Shown here piece by piece: positions 1 to 11,541 of a DNA stretch of 64,000 nucleotides. Origin of the DNA: Pseudopithomyces maydicus (taxonomy: Eukaryota > Ascomycota > Dothideomycetes > Pleosporales > Didymosphaeriaceae). The translations under genes and the position numbers were made by a program. The stretch covers positions 1,508,001 through 1,572,000 of the forward strand of contig JANTUC010000012.1 of NCBI GenBank assembly GCA_026873275.1. Reading direction: 5' to 3'. A model generated the notes under the pieces. That model saw nothing but the letters and a program-made list of their open reading frames with translations. It was not told the DNA's origin and searched no databases. Position 1 is the stretch's first letter. Each line of letters opens with the position of its first letter.

Positions 1-516
1 CGTCTCACTATAATATGTATCTATCTAGAGATATGCAGATGGCCCCAAGGGAGTCCAGAACACTATCCCGTACTCTGGGAAAGGCGTTGCTTAAAGCGCG
101 AAAACGAACATCTTGTCGATGTGATATACGTATAGCAGATAGAGCGTCATTCGCACGCCAGGACCTGCTCTTAGCAACCTAAAACGGAGTCCGGTTGTGA
201 CGAAGAGGTGATACTCAAAGCCTTACTTCCCAGCTTCTGAATATCCCAAATACAAGGATATAGATCACTCTCCTGGGCAGCGTGGTGTAAAAAGCACTCC
301 CCACGCACGGTCGCCTATACAAAACCGCGCGATCCGCACAAGACACGGCGGAGCCTACCGATATGACTGATTTCCCTCTCTCTCTATATGTCCTGTCACA
401 GTCCTACCCTCTAGGTTGTAGATATACTGCAGAAAAAAAGGGATGTCGAGGAAAAAAAAACTGCAAAAAGAAACTGAGAACACAATGCTCAGAAGAAAAC
501 CGAAGTTTATCTTTTT
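1..516. other. gene-free left end
   Basis: No open frame here has coding character and I see no telomeric repeat. An A-rich stretch with short purine runs lies around 430-480. Confidence 0.5.
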
Positions 517-604
517 AAAACCGACCCGCGTGTGATTCGAACTGCTAAGAAATGGACGTACCTTTAAGCTTTTGACCACCGACCACTGCGCCACTGAGCC
601 ATCC
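517..604 (-). pseudogene. degenerate tRNA-like element with Pol III boxes
   Basis: Read on the minus strand, this segment has an A-box match (TGGCGCAGTGGT), a B-box match (AGTTCGAATCA) about 45 bases further on, and then TTTT directly after the putative 3' end, as expected of a Pol III terminator. The T-stem bases on either side of the TTCGAAT loop do not pair, and the acceptor stem is only partly complementary, so a functional tRNA is unlikely. It could be a decayed tRNA gene or the head of a SINE. I cannot assign an anticodon. Confidence 0.35.
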
Positions 605-980
605 ACAGGCCCCCTGCGTGCTTCCTCTGGCTCAGTGACGGAAATATGCCTAATTGCGGGACTTATATAGGGGAACAAAAAGGAGGAGATTCTGGGTTGG
701 GGGCAAAGAAGGCGTGGCGTAGAGGTGATTGTCGGTTGGAGTGTGGTTGATTGTGGCGGCTATGTGAGAGGCAGGTACGGGGTGTTGGGTGGAGGGGAGC
801 GGGCGATGTGGTGGACACACAACACACACACCCCTTTGAGAGCTCGCAGCAGGACTGCGGAGTGCCGCTTGCTCTTGAGATCATATAATAGACTTGTCTT
901 TATACAATACAGCACTGCAATGGTATGTGCAGCTGCCCCTGGGTCTCTGTGTGGGATAGCATGCCCAGGGCCGCCGTAGT
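605..980. other. gene-free, GC-rich
   Basis: Short open frames on both strands lack family similarity or coding bias. A short CA run lies near 817-830. Nothing else stands out. Confidence 0.4.
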
Positions 981-1420
981 GCAGCTTGTGGCGGACAGGC
1001 AGCGGGCTTCACAACAAGCAAGCGTGACCCCTCCTTACGATACTTTGGTGCAATGTCTCATCTGCTTTCTCCAGAGCTTCTTTAAGACCTTTGGTCTGAT
1101 CTGCATCCCTGGATTGGGGCGGCGAAGCTTGTGGCGGGCAGGCGGAGGGCAGACAGCGGGCTCTACAACATGCCAACATACCCCTCACGAAAAGACTGTG
1201 GTGCAACGACCATTTGAAAGCTCCAGAGCTACTTTGAGGGCTTTAGCCTGGTTTGCATGTGTGGGTTGCGGCGGTTAAGCTTATGGCGGGCAGGCAGCGG
1301 GCTTTCCAACCTGCCCACGCCCCTCCAACCCACAAGACCGCGGTGCGCCAATCTATCTGCTTGCCCCCAGAACTTCTTTGAGACACAGAGCCGGGTATGC
1401 ATGCCTGGTACGCAAGACCA
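981..1420. repeat. degenerate tandem repeat, family 1 (about 145-150 bp, 3 copies)
   Basis: The motif AGCTT(G/A)TGGCGG(G/A)CAGG recurs at about 982, 1126 and 1278. Each copy is followed by a related block (GCGGGCTT..CAAC..., then a CCAGA(G/A)CT.CTTTGAG-like segment). Copies have diverged by substitutions and small indels, so the array is old. The small open frames crossing it are not conserved between copies, which argues against a coding repeat. Confidence 0.65.
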
Positions 1421-2499
1421 AGTCACGGCGGTGAAGACCGCGTCGCCCGACACCTTTGGCACGTGTACCCGACACCTACTCCCGCGGAGCTGACATTGAA
1501 CAGTCAAGAATGTCACCAGAAGAAAGCCCCTTCGCCGCTTTGCTCCACGCCGTTTCCCGCCCTCAGAATGCTCCGCGACGACAAGACTCGATGCAGGGGT
1601 TCCCCTTTTGTTAGGCCGAATGTTGACACCGACAGAGGGCGAATTATACATGGCGAAGGACCCATTGCATCGCCGTAATACGGCTCCTCGACGAGGCGGG
1701 GTCCCCATACCCACTGCACCGAACACTCGCACCGGCGGGGTATACTCTACGGCAAGACTTATGTGGACAGCGGAGGATACACAATACAGAGAGGACGAAA
1801 GACGGTGACAGACACTCTGGAAAGGATACACGCCGTTTCGTGAGCTGTGACGTCTCGGGACTTATGGCATGCTAAGGCTGTTGCTCTTTGTTGGCAGACT
1901 CTGCTGTAGCAAGGCATAGTCTACACAAGGCGTTTCAGGAGCGAAAGCAGTGAAATGAGAGCCATAACAGACATGAAGAGGCTGTAGAAAGCGCGCAATG
2001 CCCCCTGCATCGTACTACTCTGTGTAGACATGGACGGCAGCGGCGACGGAGAGAGCGGAGGACGCCTCATAGGGATCAACCATAATGGCGATGCCAATCC
2101 ATATACCATGTGTTGCAGAGAGAAGAGGTGGGAGTGAAGCCGCCGTATCCTCTGCGTACTATGGTAGTGCCAATAAGGGCAGCTTTTGGCGGCAAGGCGT
2201 GAGCTCCGCTCGTAGAAACGTAGTGTTTATAGCATCAACCAGAGCGCCATTAATGCAGACACCCCGTATGTAGGGAAGGTGCACTCAGCATGAAGAATTT
2301 CGTGCGCTGTGTTGAGGAACTACCAATCAAGGTAGACTTTGCGCTGATGGTGAGGACTCTCGCTACCCTCTTCACAATTCCTGTTCCAGCGCCTGCACCA
2401 AGACAACGGGACCCTTTTCACACCCCGTGTTGATGTAGGGCGCGCACAACATGACGAGCCTCCTATGGTGCCTTCAAAAAAATGATAATGAAGGCGGGC
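1421..2499. other. gene-free spacer between repeat arrays
   Basis: No convincing gene. The sequence from about 2100 onward has weak resemblance to the following array and may be its most decayed edge. Confidence 0.4.
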
Positions 2500-4985
2500 G
2501 TCGGGTTGGCGGTGGGGGAGAGGCGACGCTCGTCGCCGCCGTTCTCTCCACCGAGTCCTCCCAACGCCTTTGATACGGTAGTCACAGCGATTGTCACGCT
2601 TCCATGCTGCCGATGCGCAGGAGGGCGACCTAAGCATACCCTGCGCCGTCTTCATACGGTGATAATAGAGGTAGGCCTGCTACTGCGTTGTTGGTGGGGC
2701 GACAGCCCGCCTCCGCTCTCCGCCGCATCCCCTCAGCGCCTCTACCACGATAACCGCAACGATTTTTGCATCGCCATGATGCTGCGGAGCAGGAGAATAA
2801 CCTCATAATGCTCCGCGTCATCTCTATACGGTACCAATATAGGTGGTTCTGGCGTTGCGTTGGTGGTGAGGGGCGACAGCCCGCCTCCGCTCTGCGCCGC
2901 GACAGCTCAGCGCTTCCACCACAACAACCACAGCGAATTCAGCATCTCCATACTGCTGACGAGAGAGATTACAATCAGCGCATACTCTGCGTCATCTTTT
3001 TAAGGTGCTCATATAGGTGGTGTTGGCAATGCGCTGGTGGTGAGGGGCGACAACCCGCCGCCGCTCTCCTCCGCGACAGCTCAACGCCCCAAGAACCACC
3101 ACAACACCAATACTTGTGCCTTGTACAGACAGAAAGAGGGCAGGTAATCACCAAGCGCACTATGCACTGTCGTTTCAACGTGCTAATAAATGCAGGCGCG
3201 GCGTTGGTGGTGAGGATTGACGCCTGCCTCCTCCGCCCGCTCCTTGAGGCGACTCTCACAAACAAGTAGGGCATCAACACCAAATGCTGTACCTCTACAG
3301 CACAGTGATGAGAGAGCAATAGACGAGCGTACTTTGTGCCATCCTTATAAATTGCTGATGAATGTAGGCACCGCTATTGTAGCGAGGGCCGAGGCGTGTA
3401 TCGCTTTTCTGAACGACTCCTGCCAACAATCAGGGCAACAACACCAAAGGTTGCACCTGTATAGCTCAGATTGCACCTGTATAGCTCAGAGACAGAGAAG
3501 CAACCACCGAGCTTACTCTGAGCCGTTCCCATAAAGTGATTATATGGCTGGCACCGCGTTGTTGATGAGAAGCGAGGTATGTGTCGCAGACTCCGCCCTT
3601 CAGGAAGAGCCCCACCAACGATCGAGACAACAACAACTGGTATTGCGTCTGTATAGCTTTAAAATACGAGGGCTACCACTAAGTAGAATCTGTGGCGTCC
3701 TCATAAAGTGCTAATAAACGTAGGCACCGCGTTGGTGGCGAGGGGCGCGGCGTGCGTCGCCCCGTCCGCCCTCCGAGACGAGAACAACACCAAAGTTTTC
3801 ATACTCCATGTTGGCGAAGAAGCAGTAGAAAGCTTCATGTATGCTCTACTGCGTCCCCAGAAGGTGCCGATGAAGGCAGACAATGCGTTGGCGGTGATAA
3901 GTAATGTCCGGCCTTTAAGACGAAGTCTCTGGCGAAAGGTTGAGATAGCAACACCAAATTAACCATTCCCCAGAGTGCTAAGAGGTAGTAGAGAGCCTGA
4001 AGTAAGCCCTAATCCGTTCTCATAAGGTCCGAAAACAATCGGCATGGCGTTGGTGGAGGAGGTCGACTCCCACCCCGTATTTCAAGAACAAGTCTTAGGC
4101 GAGTAATCGAGACCACAACACCAGATTTTGTACCCGAGATTGCGTCGAGGCAGTAAGGAGCTTGCCTTATTCGCTGTAATGTCCTCATAGGGGGTTGATA
4201 ATGGTATAAATGGCGGTGGTGATACAGACTGAGGCTCGCGCTGCCCGCTCCGCGCCCATGGGGACTCTCAAGTCATCGACCAGGACAGCACAAGACAACA
4301 AACTCGGTGTTGTTGGAAGGCAAGAGGAAAGAGAGCTGGATACCATACACCCTCTTTACGAGGTGCTGAAGAACGTAGACATAATGTTGGTGGTGGACGC
4401 TGACTCCGATTTCGCCTCCCGCCTCTAGGCCCACGCCCCCTATGGCAACACTCAGGCCAACGGGAAAGACAACAACACCAGAGATCATATACGATGTTAC
4501 GAGGAAGTAGCAGGAAGATCGACCGTACAATTCGCCATACTTATGGTGCTGATAAAGGAATGCATTACGCTGTTGGTGTAGGCGACGCCCGTTTCGCGTC
4601 CACCCTCATGGCGACTCTCAGAGCGACGCCCAAAACAACAACGAGAGCCACACATCTTATGTCGAGAGGGGAAATGCAGAGCGTCTCGTGTCCGATACCG
4701 GCTCCATAGAGTGTCGAAGCATATAAATCGTCGAAGACCGTAGGCATAAAGTTGGGGGTGGAGGGGGATGACGCCCGAAACAACAACACCAGGCACCACA
4801 CTCAGCATTGTCGAGAGACAGGACATAGAGCGCCTTATATCCCATGCCGTGTTAATTCGTGGAGCGAGATATTGCGTTAGTGGTAGAAGTTGACGCGCAC
4901 CTGGGCCACCCGACCGACCCGACAGTCCCACCTGCTCCACCCTCCAAGGCGAAATTCCAGGTCAACAACCGAAGCAACGAGGCGA
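2500..4985. repeat. degenerate nucleosome-length satellite, family 2 (about 170 bp, about 15 copies)
   Basis: A core resembling GCGTTGGTGGTGAGGGGCGA recurs near 2505, 2690, 2859, 3033, 3203, 3373, 3561, 3731, 3887, 4049, 4212, 4386, 4572, 4751 and 4876. Most spacings are 156-188 bp, clustering near 170. The core is usually preceded by a TG(A/C)TAATAAATG-like segment and followed by CC-rich DNA and an AACAACACCA-like segment. The 188-bp spacing at 3373-3561 contains a perfect 20-bp duplication (3451-3490), which brings that unit back to 168 bp. Copies are strongly diverged but stay GC-rich, so C-to-T repeat-induced mutation is not evident. Stops interrupt every frame. Confidence 0.8.
3451..3490. 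repeat. perfect 20-bp direct duplication inside a satellite unit
   Basis: TTGCACCTGTATAGCTCAGA occurs twice head to tail at 3451-3470 and 3471-3490. It is identical while the surrounding units are diverged, so it is a recent slippage event. Confidence 0.95.
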
Positions 4986-5235
4986 ATTGAACAATCCATA
5001 TTCCAGGAAGATCATTCATGATGCAATTTCTTCACCATACCCCTGATTCCCATATGGGACTTCTCAGATCCCGGAATAAGGTGGCGGGAGCAGTAGCTCT
5101 ACCATGGACATGGACAATCTTAGGCAGACACCCATGTTATCAACTACGCGGGCAATCACACCTCAACCACCAGAAAGATGGATTGACAATGACAAATCTC
5201 CCACATATGACTCCTGATACCACAGAGATGCTCCC

Positions 5236-6710
5236 GGGCGGTGGCTCTTCCCTAGGCACGGATGACCTCCCAGACCAACAAGTGCGTACGGCAGGAATCC
5301 CGCATCTCACGTGATAGATATCGCTCACTGCCCCCTAAGGCACTCCCGAGGCCAGGCAGTGGCTGTTGATATTCCCCGACACAAGCGATGTCCCGAGAAA
5401 ACGAAAAAGACAGTAAAATTGACCGTTATGTACGTCAGAGATTTTGCGTCTTAGGAGGATCCTTCACTGTCCCCCTGAAATACCCCTGAGTCAGACAACG
5501 GTCATTCTCCTCGAGGTGGATAACTTCCGAAGACAACGAGGATAACAATGAGACCGATCGTTGCGCGCGGCAGATATTGTTCATGGTCCAAGAAAAATCT
5601 GTTTCACGGGGCCCCCGAAGCACCTCTTAGTTGGGTAGTGGCTGCTCTCTCCAGCGCGGTCAATTCCAGACTCACGAATGTTTAATGGGATGGCTCGTTC
5701 CAGTGCGCACTGAAAACGTTCGAATCCCACGTGGCAATCTCCTTCACTAACCCCTGAATCACCCCTGAGATCAGGCAGCGGCTACTATCTTCAACCGGGG
5801 CGAATTTCATGGTTGGCAGCCATGGTAGCAAGACCGATTCTTCCAGTTCATCTGGCAAAAAGCAATAACCTCCTAGACTATCTCTTTCACTGGCCCCTGA
5901 ATTACTCCTGGGATTAGACAGTGTCTGCTCTTCGACATAGGCGACTTCCCGGGGCAATGGTCACGACAGTAAGATCGGTTCTTCTAGCACATCTGACCAA
6001 AAATTAGTAACCTCCTAGACTATCTCTTTCATTGAGCCCCTCAAGCACCCTCAAGCACTCTTGCGGTTAAACAATGGCTGCTCGCCTTGATCCGGTTGAT
6101 TCCAGGCTAGCCACTATCATGTTGAGACCGATTATTAGGTGCGCATGGCAGAGATCCGCCTTCCATGAGAGCAATCTCCATCACCGGTCTTATGAAGAAT
6201 TCTTGAGGCCGGAACATGACGGGACTAATTCCCCCAGTGTATATGGCAGACATTCCGCGATTCCTCCAAAGTAGACGGCAAAGATTCGGCAGCCTCACGT
6301 GGGTATTCCTTCATTGGCCCTTGAAGCACCCCAAGGCTAGACAACACGCTGTGGTCTCGAGTGGGACGGCATCTCGAGTGGGACGACGTCTCGGGGCATT
6401 GAGAAGAGAAGCAAGACACGATGGGTCGATCCTATACAGTGGAGAATACGTGAACAACATGGTAAAAACCTTGTATAAGGGTTTCGATTCTTCCGAGGTG
6501 TTTCTAAGAAAATAGGATTGCAACAGCGGGGTGTAATAGCCACTCCATTGTGGTGACGCGCAATCTCTCCGGTCAACGATTAATACAACGATATAGACCG
6601 TTAAGATTTGTGTGGCGGAGAGATAGTACTCGATATAACAGGCACTGACATAGATCTTAGGATGCTTCCTCAGGTGCTCTTGAATCAGACAGCGGCGACG
6701 GCAAGCTGAG
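5236..6710. repeat. degenerate tandem repeat, family 3 (about 140 bp, about 10 copies)
   Basis: A core like CAGACAGCGGCTGCTC recurs near 5236, 5354, 5492, 5633, 5772, 5916, 6069, 6339 and 6687. Spacing is 118-153 bp, with a 270-bp gap that would fit one unreadable unit. Upstream of the core many copies share CACTG.CCCCTGAA..AC.CCTG, and downstream they share a GACTTCC or GATTCCAGG segment. It is unrelated by eye to the preceding 170-bp family. No frame stays open across units. Confidence 0.7.
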
Positions 6711-6839
6711 ATTGTCAGAGATGCGTTCGGTTGGCTGGCGACGGCAGACAGTTCACTCCCAACGCGGATGGTATGAAGGGGCTTCGATCACGGTAGCCAC
6801 AGCGATGCTGCCACGTCATATCATAGAGAGAAAAGAAGA

Positions 6840-7500
6840 GTGAGAGGGAAAGAGAGGGAGAGAGAGGGGGTCAGTTTGTTGATGAGAAAGCAGGCTCGGG
6901 CGGCGGCGCCTGCTCTTCTCCCAGAAAGCGACTTCCCAGAGCGTTCAATAAGGCAGCGACACCGAATCTTACACTACTACGTGTTGCAAAGACGCTCCCC
7001 CTTTGCACTGCTATTTAGAGCAGGCGGCGCTAGTGGGGTCGCTCGGCACACCGGTGCAGTCGTCGAGGAAAACCCCTAGGGGCACTGTGCCAACGCAGCG
7101 ATGATGACATTTACACTGCGTTTTGCAGAGAGGCGCTTCCATCGTGGCGGGTGACCTGCACCCAACCGAGAAGGCGCTCCTGGGGGAAAGGCGACGGCAG
7201 CTCTTTCCACGGAGCCCAGGAAAGCAACTTCCCGGCGTGTCGATTAGGACGGCGCAACCCACTCTTCATCCATCCCTCGCTGCGAAGAAATCGACTGGGG
7301 AATACACGCAGCTTTCTACATTCGCACAATGCCCCTCAAATGTTCTTGAAATGTTCCCAGAATGCTCCCAAGGATGAGTAGCTTCGGCGGCGTCGGCGGC
7401 CGCTTCTCTGAAGAAAGTAGCTTTCTAGGCGCCATTCAGGGTAACTTCCTGGCGTATCAATCAAGATGGCTAACCCAGCTTTTGCATCCTGTGCTGACGG
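6840..7500. repeat. degenerate repeat, family 4 (3 copies, 218-296 bp apart)
   Basis: A block reading roughly AG(C/G)(G/A)ACTTCC.GGCGT..CAAT.A.G..GGC occurs near 6927, 7223 and 7441, each preceded by a CCCAG(A/G)AA-like segment. The copies are diverged. The start of the interval (6836-6870) is a GA-rich run. Confidence 0.5.
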
Positions 7501-10500
7501 CGGCAGGATGTCCAGATCGAATCGCACAGTGCATGACGGCTATGCGACAAACGCTTTCTAGCAGGACCGAAGCTGAGCTGGGTTGGGTGTTGGCACACAT
7601 CGGAAGGCTAACGTAATTGCCCGGCACACATAAGCTCTTTTTTAGATGGATGCCTGGCGCTTCGAGTCTTGACGCTCTTCATTGAATCCCGATCCAACCA
7701 GCATGCACCCTCGTCGTCCACAGCTCATCCGGAAGTTCCCTGCATCGCGCACTCGAAAAGTCACGAGACCATCTATAGTGCAGTTGCGAGCTAAAGCAGT
7801 ACCAGCGAACCACCCAACCCCACAACGGAAAACGAGCAACGCACGACCTGCGCGTACCTGAGACCCTGGAACAAAGTACATTGGCAGGGTTGAGCCGATG
7901 CGCACTTCCTACGCAATCAGAATGCGATGCTGCACAAAACGTCTATTTGGCCGGTCAAAACCTCACAGGATCGTCGACCAGAACCCCGAACATCCGTCTC
8001 TTTCCCTAAATATATGTCGAGCGATACTATTCCAGCATTTCACTACTCATTGATACACAACGTGATCTCGGAGCAAGACTTGCCAAGACAAGCCATATCA
8101 AAACCTCCGACTTCGCAAGATAGTGCTCAGCTATCCGATGCGGCTCCGACAATACGTGGTTTTTGAGTTCCCCTCACGGCAAGCTGTACGGTTGGTTCCA
8201 TCCGGAGCTAGCGACATGGAGGATATTTTGGCCTTGCAGAAATCCTGGAACTGCAAAGGCACTCTGGACGCTGTCATCAAACATCCATCAGGAAGACGGG
8301 ACAAAACCATGCAGACGAGTACCACCCACCCGACACATGATGAAATACTTGCGGCTTCACCGAAAGATGAAATGTCGATCATCCATGAATGATGGGGCGC
8401 TAGTTTTAAAGAGGTAGTCGATGGAAGCTGCATATCTCGACCAGGCCATGTGCTGCTGGAGTGCTGAGGGCCTGCTGGGGAGCATCATGCTGGATTTTTG
8501 CGACCTTCCTCTTTGCCGCACAAGTTTTCGGGGATGCCGTGGTTCAATGCAGCGCCTTCCTAGGAGTCGAGACGTGGTAGGAGTCCACACGGCGCTGTCA
8601 GCCAGTCCAAACAGCATGGATCCTAGGACGCACGTTTTTCTAGAGCTGCATGCGAGAGAGCTGAGGTGATTCTGAGCCCATGACATAGACGGGACTTGGA
8701 CGGAACGTGTCTCCGATGAAGTCAGACGGACGCCTGTTGCTAGCCGCCCGGGTGGCCATATTTCCGGTAGGCGGTTCGAGGGCCTATAGCCACGGTAACT
8801 TTGGCGGCGAGCGACGCTGGTAGCATTTGACTTTTCGAACACGACAGTACCTGAAGCCAGTAGCCAACCACAATGGCACGGATCTAGGACATGGTGGCTC
8901 GCTTTCCAAGGACCTTAGTGCATGCATGTGGCATGCGATGCCATGCAGGCGGGTAGCGAGTACCGACCGAGGGAGATCTGCGATGGATCGACAATGGAAA
9001 CTGGGATGTGCCGATGATGCAGGCTCCGGCCATTTTCATGCTGCGGACGTGGAGGCACGGCGTTCTGGGCAGCTTCGATCGCACGATCTTGTTGCAAGGG
9101 GGCTGGAAGAGAAAAGAGGAGGCGGCGGGAGTGGCAGGCTAAGAGGCGGACGGCGTCGTCTTGCGGGACGTTACACACGGAGGGTCCAATCGACCCGTGG
9201 CTGGGAGGGAAACGGTTCGCAAACACTGGAACGACCTAAACAGGCTATCATCGCCCACAACGTGCAACCAGGAACACGCACACACCGCCGTTCTCTCGTG
9301 GTACTATGGTTATCAAGCCAGACGGCCACGCACTGCAGCCCCGTAATGACGGAGGGGGCATTTCCCCACCGTGAGCGGGGTAGGAGGGAACCATTGCGCG
9401 TCTTCTGGCCGCCCCGCTCCCCGTCAACGCTTCGCGTGCTGATGATGAGGTCAAGCCGGTGTCATGACGGTCAGGGTGTCCGTCCAACGCTCCGCGTGCT
9501 CCTGCTATGGGGGCTGGAGTGTGGTTGTCGGCGCCCTGCAGGCTCCAGGAGAGTTGTAGCCAGATCGGGACATGGCACGGCCTGTGCTGCTTGCAGCCTT
9601 GTCGGTATCGAGGCCACGGGCGGTTCTTCGGAGCCACGGATGGTCGTACAGTAGGCTGTTCTGCTGCTCTGCTGCCGACCGAGGCGGCGAGGAAGCACGT
9701 GTGGCAGCCCCCTCATCGGTATCGCGAGGAGCGTCAACAAGCGTGCCGTGGCGACGAGGCTGGGAATGCCTGGGGAGCACCTACTAGCGGATGCGCCTGT
9801 TCGATGTGGAGCGATTTTCAGGCACGCAAGCAGCGCCGGATGTTAGCGATGTTAGCCATGCTAGCGAAGGCGGCGCAATCCATCGCCCATCGCCTACCGC
9901 CTCTCGCCTACCTACCGGCCATCATGAGCTTGAGGGGAAGGAGGGCCATGGATGCAGAAGGTGCCCCGTCGTCGAGTCAACAAGATCCGATCTTGGGAAC
10001 CCCCGGATATTGAGCCTGAATGCAAAATCTTGCTGCGATGCTTGCCTTGCCATGTTCCCACCCTGGCCGGCGCCGATGGTCCATGGTCAATATTGTTGTG
10101 GCCGAGCAAGAGCCCTGGTGGCAGAGGATTTTGAGCCAGTCGTTACAGGCACGATGGGATGGCCCTGGCCACCTGGGCACACCAGCAAGCGACGCCAGAA
10201 CAGCGGCCGCTAGACGAGGACACTGCTTCGGAGGCTGGGACTGTCGCATGCAAGACGCCTCTTCGGAGCCCTGTGCTCCCAAGGGAGGCGTCGAGCTGAC
10301 ATGCAAGTGAAACTCGACCTCACAGAACCTCGAGCGTCTGGTCTCCCTCGTCTTCGTGTCTCGTCGTGTCTTGCCGTGTCTCGAGGCAGCCCGTCAAGCA
10401 TTCTCATGAGAGCTTGTTAGCGGCGGTGGCTGACCCTGGATTGGGACGAGGGTCCACAGTCCCAGACGAGAATAGACATGGCTAGCCTGTCCAAAGACGG

Positions 10501-11541
10501 CTTGGATGACGACTAGGCTATTGCCTCGAGCTGGCGGATACGGGCTGGGGCCGGCGCTGCAGCGAGGGCACAAGCGCCGCATGCAAAGGAGGCTCCGTGG
10601 CGCTGCTGCACGTCTCCTGGCGGCGAACTGCTGGCTGCTGATGCAGAGGGGAGGCCTTCATCAACGACCACGCTCACCTTTTACACGCCAGGACCACGGT
10701 GACGTCTGCATGTGGGCCAGCTAGAAATCCGCATTGCTCGCACGGATTCGATATTTTGTCTGCTGCACCCATCGGCAGATCATCCCACGCCCGACGAGCT
10801 ACTCCCTAACCTGCTATTCTCGTCCGCGACCAGCATCTGTTCAACTTTTGAGAGGTCCGTGCCCGACAACGTCTCCTCCCTCCTCCTCCCATCTCAAAGC
10901 GCAGACCCTCAAGGCCGCCTTCCACGCCCCTCTCCTGCGTCCGCGCTGCCTCTCGTTCACCCAAACGCTGCCACCGAGCATCTCAGCGGTCACTGCCCGC
11001 GGAACCGTGTCTGGTAAGTGGCTCTCTCAGCTTGCGTTACCCCTACCCCCGGCCCGCCCGACATGGCACGAGCATCGAGCCCGTAGGTACACACGAGCGC
11101 CCTTGCGCGATACCGCCTGCCAGAGCATGATCAGTGGACCGCTTGCGACCCCGAGCAAACCTCCCGGGAAACCCACCACCAGCAGTCAGCGATGCCGGTA
11201 TTGCAGGCATCATGACGATCGGCAGACATGACGTGGAACGGGCGAAATGAGAACCTCCATCTCGCGAGAACCCCCTCGTCCGTCCGAGCTTCTGGCGATG
11301 CATCCTGCCGACGCTTTCTCGTTCCCTCGAGTGCTGACTTGCGCACCATAGCATCGCGGACTAGCCCCTCGTTGTACATTCACTCCTCCACGTCCCCGTC
11401 CATCTGCCACACGGCGCTCTCTCGAAGCAGCCCGACGCTCACTACCGCCGCCGCATGCGCCCATCTCTCGTTTACTATTAACAACACATTCTTGCCACGG
11501 GGCTATTACAGCCAGCTCCGCGTTTCTCTCGTAGCTACATC
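7501..11541. other. long gene-free GC-rich region and likely 5' region of the next gene
   Basis: Several open frames of 100-275 codons exist on both strands (for example 8827-9654 plus and 8357-8842 minus). They overlap one another in several frames, are rich in Arg, Gly and Ser as expected of random GC-rich DNA, and match no family I know. I see no transposon protein or terminal repeat. The last 700 bases, pyrimidine-rich with a GGTAAGT at about 11012, may contain the 5' UTR and a UTR intron of the gene at 11542. Confidence 0.4.

Noticed and set aside
2766..3319. Open frames with repeated peptide GGEGRQPA across satellite units
   Set aside because: They cover only two of about 15 units and stops interrupt the rest; explained by the DNA repeat.
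5715..5732. B-box-like GTTCGAATCCC
   Set aside because: No A-box at the right distance and no T-stem pairing; not a tRNA gene.
8357..8842. 161-codon minus-strand frame
   Set aside because: Same reasons; no initiation context, no family similarity.
8827..9654. 275-codon open frame on the plus strand
   Set aside because: It overlaps other long frames on both strands in a GC-rich region, its composition is noise-like, and no domain or family is recognisable.
1..11541. Transposon origin of the left arm
   Set aside because: No transposase, reverse transcriptase or integrase fragment, and no long terminal repeats seen.
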